Below are positions 42,620-48,493 of a stretch of DNA of 48,807 nucleotides, piece by piece (position 1 is the first letter of the stretch; every line of letters starts with the position of its first letter). The position numbers and the translations under genes were made by a program. The notes beneath the pieces were generated by a model that ran no database searches, was not told the origin of the DNA, and saw nothing but the letters and a program-made list of their open reading frames with translations. Origin of the DNA: Actinomycetes bacterium. Its GTDB lineage: Bacteria > Actinomycetota > Actinomycetes > Actinomycetales > Dermatophilaceae. The stretch lies in the NCBI GenBank assembly GCA_021783215.1, contig JAJXUB010000005.1, positions 1-48,807 on the forward strand. Reading direction: 5' to 3'.

Positions 42620-43231
42620 CTACGGCGAGTCGCGGGGGGCCAGGTCGTGGGCGGCGCCCCACGTGTCGTAGCGCCGCTTCAGGCCGACGACCCGGCGGAC
42701 GGCGAGGACGGCGACGACCGCGCCGATGACGAGGAGGACCCCGGCGATGCCGGCCGCGACGTACGCGTGGTGGATGGCCAGCGTCGTGACGCCGACGGCC
42801 AGGACGTCCTCGGTGGAGCTGACGAGGATGTTGCTCGCCGGCTCGGGGGAGGTGTTGACGGCGACCCGGAGGCCAGCCTTGACAAGGTGGCTCGCGAGGG
42901 CACTGACGCCCCCGGCGGCGGCCGTGAACGCCGCGTCGAGCCCGGCGGTCTGGTGGCCGACGAGGTAGCCGATCGTCGCGCCGACGGCCGGTCGGATGAC
43001 CGTGTGGACCGTGTCCCACGCCGTGTCGAGGAACGGGATCTTGTCGGCGACCAGCTCGATGACGAACAGGACGCCCGCGGCGATGAGCACGTCAATCCGG
43101 CCGAGGACGGCCGGGATCTGGGTGACCGAGAAGAACCGCTCGGCGAGCCCAAGGACGAGGACGACGGCATACGCGTTGACCCCGCTCGCCCAGCCGGACG
43201 TGAAGACGAAGGGGAGGAGCTCCGTTCCCAT
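42620..43231 (-). CDS. DUF4126 family membrane protein
   Basis: This 203-aa membrane protein has about five helices. Its N-terminus FVFTSGWASGVNAYAVVLVLGLAE is typical of DUF4126, followed by IAAGVLFVIELVADKIPFLDTAWD and VGATIGYLVG. The C-terminus is basic (RRVVGLKRRYDTWGA). The family function is unknown. It starts 2 bases after the YbaK-type gene stop, so the two are coupled, and it abuts metF on the other side. Confidence 0.85.
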   Translation of the reverse strand: MGTELLPFVFTSGWASGVNAYAVVLVLGLAERFFSVTQIPAVLGRIDVLIAAGVLFVIELVADKIPFLDTAWDTVHTVIRPAVGATIGYLVGHQTAGLDAAFTAAAGGVSALASHLVKAGLRVAVNTSPEPASNILVSSTEDVLAVGVTTLAIHHAYVAAGIAGVLLVIGAVVAVLAVRRVVGLKRRYDTWGAAHDLAPRDSP

Positions 43232-43233
43232 GC

Positions 43234-43731
43234 TCAGGTGACCTCCATCGGCTGCCCACCGGTGATCCGGAGGAGCTCGTCGTACGTCGTCGCGAAGACG
43301 CTATGGCTGTGGCCGGCGGCGGCCCACACCGTCTCGTAGCGGCCGAGGTCGACGTCGACGATGGTCCGCAGGGGGGTCGTATGCCCGACGGGCGCGACGC
43401 CGCCGATGGCGAAGCCAGTTGTGGCGCGGACGTACTCGGCGTCGGCTCGGTCGACTGACGCGAGGTCGGCGAGGGCCGCGACCTTGGCCGTGTCGACCCG
43501 GTGGCTGCCCGAGGCGAGGACGAGAAGGGGGAGGGCCTCGCCGTCGCGGGTCGTCGTCCGGAAGACGAGCGAGTTGGCGATCTCGCCCGGGGTGACCCCC
43601 ACGGCCTCGGCGGCGGCGGCGGCCGTCCGGACGGCGTCGGGGAGGTGGCGGACCTCGGGGTCGACACCATGGACAGCGAGCGCCGCGAGGACGCGTGCGA
43701 CGGCGGGATGGCTGTCGGTGGGGGCCGGCAT
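43234..43731 (-). CDS. YbaK/EbsC-family aminoacyl-tRNA deacylase
   Basis: This 165-aa protein has the YbaK/ProX editing fold, which hydrolyses mischarged aminoacyl-tRNAs such as Cys-tRNA(Pro). Family motifs are GVTPGEIANSLVFRT (with a variant of the KSLVF strand), LPLLVLASGSHRVDTAKVA, TGFAIGGVAPVGH and IVDVDLGRYETVWAAAG. The ATG follows TACGCT (43744 to 43739 on -) by 8 bases. It is divergent from the SOS-controlled dnaE2 operon. The substrate tRNA cannot be deduced. Confidence 0.9.
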   Translation of the reverse strand: MPAPTDSHPAVARVLAALAVHGVDPEVRHLPDAVRTAAAAAEAVGVTPGEIANSLVFRTTTRDGEALPLLVLASGSHRVDTAKVAALADLASVDRADAEYVRATTGFAIGGVAPVGHTTPLRTIVDVDLGRYETVWAAAGHSHSVFATTYDELLRITGGQPMEVT

Positions 43732-43738
43732 GGTGGTC

Positions 43739-43744
43739 AGCGTA
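43739..43744 (-). promoter_or_regulatory. -10 box (leaderless) of the YbaK-type gene
   Basis: TACGCT on the minus strand ends 8 bases before the ATG at 43731. It lies back to back with the -35 box of the SOS promoter, so the two promoters are packed tightly. Confidence 0.45.
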
Positions 43745-43749
43745 GGGGC

Positions 43750-43780
43750 TTGACGCCGCCCGGTGCGGGAGGTGTAGTCT
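43750..43780 (+). promoter_or_regulatory. promoter of the SOS dnaE2 operon
   Basis: TTGACG (43750-43755) and TAGTCT (43775-43780), 19 bases apart, form a promoter. Its start point, about 43787, falls at the edge of the LexA palindrome, so bound LexA would block it. Confidence 0.6.
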
Positions 43781-43787
43781 CGTCATC

Positions 43788-43807
43788 TATCGAACATGTG
43801 TTCGATA
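43788..43807. promoter_or_regulatory. SOS box (LexA operator)
   Basis: A perfect palindrome with 9-base arms TATCGAACA and TGTTCGATA around TG contains TCGAAC-N4-GTTCGA, the known actinobacterial LexA consensus. It overlaps the transcript start of the DUF6504-HEPN-dnaE2 operon, which is a classical SOS target. Confidence 0.93.
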
Positions 43808-43817
43808 CAGCGGTGCC

Positions 43818-43852
43818 GGTCCGCCGGGTGCCTCGACCCCACCCGGCGGACC
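43818..43852 (+). other. strong hairpin in the leader of the SOS operon
   Basis: A perfect 12-bp inverted repeat GGTCCGCCGGGT (43818-43829) and ACCCGGCGGACC (43841-43852) with an 11-base loop forms some 30 bases after the predicted transcript start and 68 bases before the first gene. No T-run follows. It may stabilise the RNA or stop read-through. Confidence 0.6.
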
Positions 43853-43920
43853 AGGACCGACATCCCCGTCGTTCGCGTCCTTGCGACGCCATGTCGCCAT
43901 GCCCGGCCGGAAGGAGGCGC

Positions 43921-44202
43921 GTGCCCGTGGTCCGCCGGTACGACGAGCCCATCGAGGTCAAGGCGGCGGCGACCCCGCAGGCGTTCCTCTGGCGCGGGCG
44001 GCTCTTCGTCGTCCGTGAGGTCCTCGGACGCTGGCAGGAGCGGCGCCAGTGGTGGCGCGCCGGCGGGGGAGAGGCGGCCACCGACCGGGAGCGCCAGGTG
44101 TGGCGGGTCGAGGCGAGCGCCGGCCGGGGGGCCCGGACGGGCGTCTTCGACCTCGGCCTCGACGGCCCGGACGGCTGGCTCCTGCTCCGCACCCATGACT
44201 GA
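43921..44202 (+). CDS. DUF6504 family protein, first gene of the SOS operon
   Basis: This 93-aa basic protein (PVVRRYDEPIEVKAAATPQ) has aromatic-rich strands (FLWRGRLFVVREVL, RWQERRQWWR, RQVWRVEAS) and ends DGPDGWLLLRTHD. It resembles DUF6504, small beta-rich proteins found beside dnaE2 and imuB in actinobacterial SOS cassettes. The GTG at 43921 has a very strong ribosome site (GGAAGGAGG). It lies directly after the LexA-controlled promoter and hairpin leader. A role as accessory factor of the mutagenic polymerase is inferred from position only. Confidence 0.82.
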   Translation: MPVVRRYDEPIEVKAAATPQAFLWRGRLFVVREVLGRWQERRQWWRAGGGEAATDRERQVWRVEASAGRGARTGVFDLGLDGPDGWLLLRTHD

Positions 44203-44242
44203 CCGTCGTATGCCACGTCCCACCTCCCCGGAAGGAGCCACC

Positions 44243-44650
44243 ATGGAGCTCATCGACGCCGCCGAGGACGCCCTTGAGGCGGCCTGCCACGCCCGGCTCG
44301 CCCGCGACCGCTACGTCAACGCTCTCCGGGCCGCCCTGCGTGCGGCGACGGCGCTCGTCACGGCCCGGCGCTCGAGGACGGCCGCCGTGGCGCCCCGGTC
44401 TGTCGACGCCGCCCCGAGGAGCGTGTGGGAGCTGCTGGCCGTCAGCGCGCCCGAGCTCGCCGAGTGGGCGGACTTCTTCGCCTTCTCCGCCGCGCGCCGC
44501 GCGCACCTCGACGCACCGGTAGCGATCGTCTCGGCCCGGTCGGCGGACGACCTCGTCCGGGCCGCCCGGACCTTCGTCGACCTCGTCGGCGAGGCGCTCG
44601 GGCTACCCCGGGTCGCCCGGCCCGCCCGTCTCGTCCCGCTGACCCGCTGA
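44243..44650 (+). CDS. SAV_6107-type HEPN domain protein
   Basis: This 135-aa all-helical protein (MELIDAAEDALEAACHARLA start) matches in pattern the SAV_6107 group of HEPN domains found next to dnaE2. Helices are about 3-40, 60-90 and 100-120, with the aromatic stretch ELAEWADFFAFSAARRAH. I do not see the RX4-6H motif of HEPN ribonucleases, so it may be non-catalytic. GGAAGGAG precedes the ATG at 44243. It lies 40 bases after the DUF6504 gene and 33 bases before dnaE2. A partner role in SOS repair is inferred. Confidence 0.78.
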   Translation: MELIDAAEDALEAACHARLARDRYVNALRAALRAATALVTARRSRTAAVAPRSVDAAPRSVWELLAVSAPELAEWADFFAFSAARRAHLDAPVAIVSARSADDLVRAARTFVDLVGEALGLPRVARPARLVPLTR

Positions 44651-44683
44651 AGACCCGCCGCACCGGCATACGGGCGTTGTCCC

Positions 44684-47600
44684 ATGGACGAGTTCGCGCA
44701 CCTGCACGTCGCCTCGGGGTTCTCCATGCGCTACGGCGCCTCGACCCCGGAGGCGCTCGTCGAGCGTGCCGCCCAGTACGGGCAGCCCGCGCTCGCCCTG
44801 ACCGACCGGGACGGGCTCTACGGCGCCGTCCGGTTCGTCCGGGCCGCGACGGCGGCGGGGATCACGCCCGTCCTCGGTGTCGACCTCGCCGTCGAGGAGC
44901 CGACCCCGCCGCGCCGTCCCGCCCGGATGCCCGTCCGGGGAGGTGCCCTCGTCGACCCCCGGCGTCCGCGCATCACCGTGCTGGCCCGGGGGAGCGCCTC
45001 GGGGGTCGCCCACGGCGTCGGCTGGGCCGCCCTGTGCCGGCTCGTCACGGCGACCCACCTGCGCGGTGAGCGTGGTGTCCCCGTCCTGCCCCCCGACCTC
45101 CTGCTCCCCGCGGACTCCCCGCTCGTCGTCCTCCTCGGGCCGGACTCCGACGTCGGCCGGGCCCTCCTGGCCAACCGGCGCGACCGCGCCGAAGCCCTTC
45201 TCGCGGCCTGGGAGGCCCGTATGCCACGGGCCGGCCTCGTCGTCGAGGTCGTCTGTCACCGCGGGCCGGACGGCACGCCGGCCTCGCGCCGGCATGCGCG
45301 GGCCCTTCTCGCGCTCGCCGACGCCCACGGCATAACGGCCGTCCTCACCGCCGCCGTCCGGCACGTCGACCCGGCCGACTCGCGGGTCGTCGACGTCCTC
45401 GACGCGGCCCGGCGGCTCGTCACCCTCGACCCGCGCCACCTCGACCGGATGACCGATGCCGGCCATCTCGCGAGCACCGTGACGATGCACCTGCTCGCCC
45501 GGGAGCTCTGCGGGCCCGACCCCGACCGCGCCGACCGGCTCGTCGCCGACACCATGCGGCTCGCGCTGGAGTGCGGCCAGGACGCCCGGCGTGACCTCGG
45601 CATCGGCTCGGTCCAGCTGCCCGAGCCGGGCATCCTCGGCATACGGGACGGGGAGGACCCGCAGCGCGTCCTCGAGGAGCGTGGCCGGGGGGCCGTCGCG
45701 TGGCGCTACCCCGGCGCGAGCGACACCCACCTCCACACCGTCCACACGCGGCTGACCGAGGAGCTGAAGGTCATCGCCGACCTCGGCTACGCGACGTACT
45801 TCCTGTGTGTCGCCGAGGTCACCGACCTCATCCGGGACAAGGGGATCCGCGTCGCTGCCCGCGGATCCGGCGCCGGGAGCCTCGTCAACCACCTCCTCGG
45901 GATCAGCGGCGTCGACCCGATCCGGCACGACCTCCTCATGGAGCGGTTCTGCAGCCCGCTGCGGGCCGAGCTGCCCGACATCGACATCGACGTCGAGTCG
46001 GCGCGCCGGACGGAGATCTACGAGGCGATCCTCGACCGGTTCGGCGGCGACCGGGTCACGTGCGTGTCGATGATGGACACCTACAAGGTCCGGCACGCGA
46101 TCCGCGACGTCGGCGCCGCCCTCGGCATGACCCCTGTCGAGGTCGACGAGATCGCCAAGGCGTTCCCGCACATCCGGGCGCGCGACGCGCGCAGCGCCAT
46201 TGCCGAGCTGCCCGAGCTGCGCACCCGCGGTCTCGACGCCCCCCGCCTGCAGACCCTCTTCGACCTCGTTGAGCGGCTCGACGGGCTGCCCCGGCACATC
46301 GCCGTCCACCCGTGCGGCGTCATCCTGTCCAACGCGAGCCTGCTCGAGCGCACCCCCGTCGAGGCGAGCTGGCTCGGCTTTCCCATGAGCCAGTTCGACA
46401 AGGACGACGTCGAGCACCTCGGCCTCCTCAAGCTCGACGTCCTCGGCATACGTATGCAGTCCGCCATGGCCCACGCCGTCGCCGAGGTGGCCCGGGTGGA
46501 CGGAGTCGACATCGACCTCGACGACGAGGGTCAGGTGCCGCACGACGACCCGGCGACCTACGCGATGATCCGAACGACCCACACCCTCGGCTGCTTCCAG
46601 ATCGAGAGCCCCGGCCAGCGTGAGCTCGTCGGCAAGCTCGGGCCGGAGCGGTTCGACGACCTCATCGTCGACATCTCCCTCTTCCGTCCGGGCCCGGTCA
46701 AGTCCGACATGATCACCCCCTACCTCGAGACCCGGCACGGCTGGCGGCGGCAGCGCTACATCCACCCGAGCCTCGTACCGGCCCTCGCCGACACCAACGG
46801 CGTCGTCGTCTTCCACGAGCAGATTCTCAAGGTCGTCGCCCAGACGACGGGGGTGTCGCTGGCCCAGGCCGACGAGGTGCGTCGCGCCCTCGGCTCTCCC
46901 GGGGGGCAGGCGGAGATCGAGCGCTGGTGGCGGCCTGCGGCGGCGGCCCGCGGGTACCGGCCCGAAGACGTCGACGCCATCTGGGACATCCTCGCCTCGT
47001 TCGCCTCCTTCGGGTTCTGCAAGGCCCATGCGGCGGCGTTCGCCCTTCCGACGTTCCACTCGGCGTGGCTCAAGGCCCACCACCCGGCGGCGTTCCTCGC
47101 CGGTGTCCTCACCCACGACCCGGGCATGTACCCCAAGCGTCTCCTCCTCGACGACGCCCGGACCCTCGGTATCGCCGTTCTCCCCCTTGACGTCAACCGT
47201 TCCGACGGCACCTACCGGGTCGAACGCCTCGACACCGGCGTCCAGGGGCACATCCCGCTCCATCCCGACCTGCCCGACGGGTCGGCATACGGCATCCGCC
47301 TCTCCCTCTCCGACGTCAAGGGGGTCAGCGCGGCCGAGGTCGCCGGGATCGTCGACGGGCAGCCGTATGCCGACCTCGCCGACTTCTGGACCCGAGCCCG
47401 GGTGAGCCGCCCCGTCGTCGAGCGGCTCGTCCTCGCCGGCGGGTTCGACGGGATCTACGGGATGGGCTCGACCCGCTCCGGGCTCGGGCGGCGGGGGCGG
47501 GTGACCCGTCGCGACGTCCTCCTCTATGTCGCCGAGCTCGACCGGTGGGAGCGGGCCGTCGGGGGGCCGCCCCGGGCCCGGCGCCGGGTCCTGACGGAGA

Positions 47601-48451
47601 GCGCCGCCGCAGAGGACGTCCGGAGCCTCGCCGCCGCCCAGTCCCAAGGGGCCCGGCCGGTGGCGGCACCAGGGAACCGGCCCGTCCAGCTGCTCCTCGA
47701 CCTCGGCGACCGGCCCGAGGTCACCCCGGGCTCCGGCCTGCCCGAGATGACCGGCACCGAACGGGTCAGCGCCGAGCTGGAGGTCCTCGGGCTCGATGCG
47801 AGCGCACACGTCATGGACTTCTACGCCTCGATGCTCCGGGCCCTCGGCACGACGTGGAGCCGCGACCTCCTCCACGCCCGCAGCGGCTTCAGCGTCCTCG
47901 TCGCCGGCGTCAAGGTCGCCACCCAGACCCCGCCCGTCCGATCCGGACGCCGGGTCGTCTTCCTCACCCTCGACGACGGGACCGGGCCCTCGGACGCGAC
48001 GTTCTTCGAGGACGTCCAGGGCCCGTATGCCGAGACCGTCTTCCACTCATGGCTCCTCCTCGTCCGTGGCCTCGTCCGGCGTACCGGCGAGCGTGGCATC
48101 TCGCTGCGAGCCACCGGCGCGTGGGAGCTCGGCGCCCTGTGGGACGCGTGGGGCCGCGGCGGGGTCGAGGCCGTCCGGGACGCCATCGACGCGGCCGACG
48201 CCGAGGCCCGGGAGCGTGCCCGGCTCGGCGAGGAGGCCGTCGAGGACGCCCTCGGGCGCGGGCACCGGGTCCTCGTCCACGCCTCCGGGTTCCGCCAGTC
48301 CCCGTATGCCGACACGCGCCCACCCGGCCACGACCCGCGCCAGGGCCGCGGCATCCCCGGTGGGGGTCTTGTCCCCGGCGGGGGTCTCGACCCGACGCCG
48401 ACGCCCCCGCGGAAGCTGTGGCATGCGAGTCCGGGAAGCTCGGGCCGATGA
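44684..48451 (+). CDS. dnaE2: error-prone DNA polymerase III alpha subunit DnaE2 (ImuC)
   Basis: This 1255-aa C-family polymerase performs SOS mutagenesis and lesion bypass. Domains: PHP (about 1-300, starting FAHLHVASGFSMRYGAS), palm/fingers with the catalytic pair in LPDIDIDVESARR (Asp434, Asp436) and the third Asp in LLKLDVLGIR (about 585), then helical thumb/HhH, a clamp-binding-like QLLLDL (1002-1007) and an OB-fold (about 1075-1160, FSVLVAGVKVATQTPP). A Gly/Pro-rich tail ends in RKLWHASPGSSGR, as in other DnaE2. PHP residues look partly changed, as expected for a non-proofreading enzyme. It is the last gene of the LexA-controlled operon; imuA' and imuB are not beside it. No ribosome site is visible at the ATG. 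Confidence 0.95.
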   Translation: MDEFAHLHVASGFSMRYGASTPEALVERAAQYGQPALALTDRDGLYGAVRFVRAATAAGITPVLGVDLAVEEPTPPRRPARMPVRGGALVDPRRPRITVLARGSASGVAHGVGWAALCRLVTATHLRGERGVPVLPPDLLLPADSPLVVLLGPDSDVGRALLANRRDRAEALLAAWEARMPRAGLVVEVVCHRGPDGTPASRRHARALLALADAHGITAVLTAAVRHVDPADSRVVDVLDAARRLVTLDPRHLDRMTDAGHLASTVTMHLLARELCGPDPDRADRLVADTMRLALECGQDARRDLGIGSVQLPEPGILGIRDGEDPQRVLEERGRGAVAWRYPGASDTHLHTVHTRLTEELKVIADLGYATYFLCVAEVTDLIRDKGIRVAARGSGAGSLVNHLLGISGVDPIRHDLLMERFCSPLRAELPDIDIDVESARRTEIYEAILDRFGGDRVTCVSMMDTYKVRHAIRDVGAALGMTPVEVDEIAKAFPHIRARDARSAIAELPELRTRGLDAPRLQTLFDLVERLDGLPRHIAVHPCGVILSNASLLERTPVEASWLGFPMSQFDKDDVEHLGLLKLDVLGIRMQSAMAHAVAEVARVDGVDIDLDDEGQVPHDDPATYAMIRTTHTLGCFQIESPGQRELVGKLGPERFDDLIVDISLFRPGPVKSDMITPYLETRHGWRRQRYIHPSLVPALADTNGVVVFHEQILKVVAQTTGVSLAQADEVRRALGSPGGQAEIERWWRPAAAARGYRPEDVDAIWDILASFASFGFCKAHAAAFALPTFHSAWLKAHHPAAFLAGVLTHDPGMYPKRLLLDDARTLGIAVLPLDVNRSDGTYRVERLDTGVQGHIPLHPDLPDGSAYGIRLSLSDVKGVSAAEVAGIVDGQPYADLADFWTRARVSRPVVERLVLAGGFDGIYGMGSTRSGLGRRGRVTRRDVLLYVAELDRWERAVGGPPRARRRVLTESAAAEDVRSLAAAQSQGARPVAAPGNRPVQLLLDLGDRPEVTPGSGLPEMTGTERVSAELEVLGLDASAHVMDFYASMLRALGTTWSRDLLHARSGFSVLVAGVKVATQTPPVRSGRRVVFLTLDDGTGPSDATFFEDVQGPYAETVFHSWLLLVRGLVRRTGERGISLRATGAWELGALWDAWGRGGVEAVRDAIDAADAEARERARLGEEAVEDALGRGHRVLVHASGFRQSPYADTRPPGHDPRQGRGIPGGGLVPGGGLDPTPTPPRKLWHASPGSSGR

Positions 48452-48481
48452 GGCCCGTCCGTCCTCCGCCGCCGGGGCGGC

Positions 48482-48487
48482 TAGGGT
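48482..48487 (+). promoter_or_regulatory. -10 box (leaderless) of the methyltransferase gene
   Basis: TAGGGT ends 7 bases before the GTG at 48494. It is separate from the SOS promoter, so this gene need not be damage-induced. Confidence 0.45.
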
Positions 48488-48493
48488 GAGCCC

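Larger units (their letters stand above)
473..48310. repeat. dispersed octamer GGCATACG / CGTATGCC
   Basis: I count about 34 exact copies by eye. GGCATACG on + starts at 473, 9435, 10319, 19280, 22708, 23879, 32601, 33639, 34690, 36650, 38058, 38971, 43166, 44665, 45638, 46445 and 47284. CGTATGCC starts at 1531, 2084, 4255, 5554, 7607, 12284, 24305, 30609, 33537, 36680, 42018, 43378, 44207, 45218, 47364, 48024 and 48303. About 16 further sites keep the GCATAC core. Copies occur in coding and intergenic DNA, in both orientations equally, and in all reading frames. Confidence 0.85.

Noticed and set aside
44603-48046. Very long open frame (1147 codons) on the minus strand
   Set aside because: It is antisense to dnaE2, has no family motif and shows the Arg/Glu/Asp/Pro-rich composition of G+C-rich shadow frames. 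The plus-strand gene has complete domains.
473-48310. Octamer as Chi- or KOPS-like polar signal
   Set aside because: The two orientations are equal (17:17) in this window, whereas polar replication or recombination signals are skewed to one strand. A genome-wide test could still change this.
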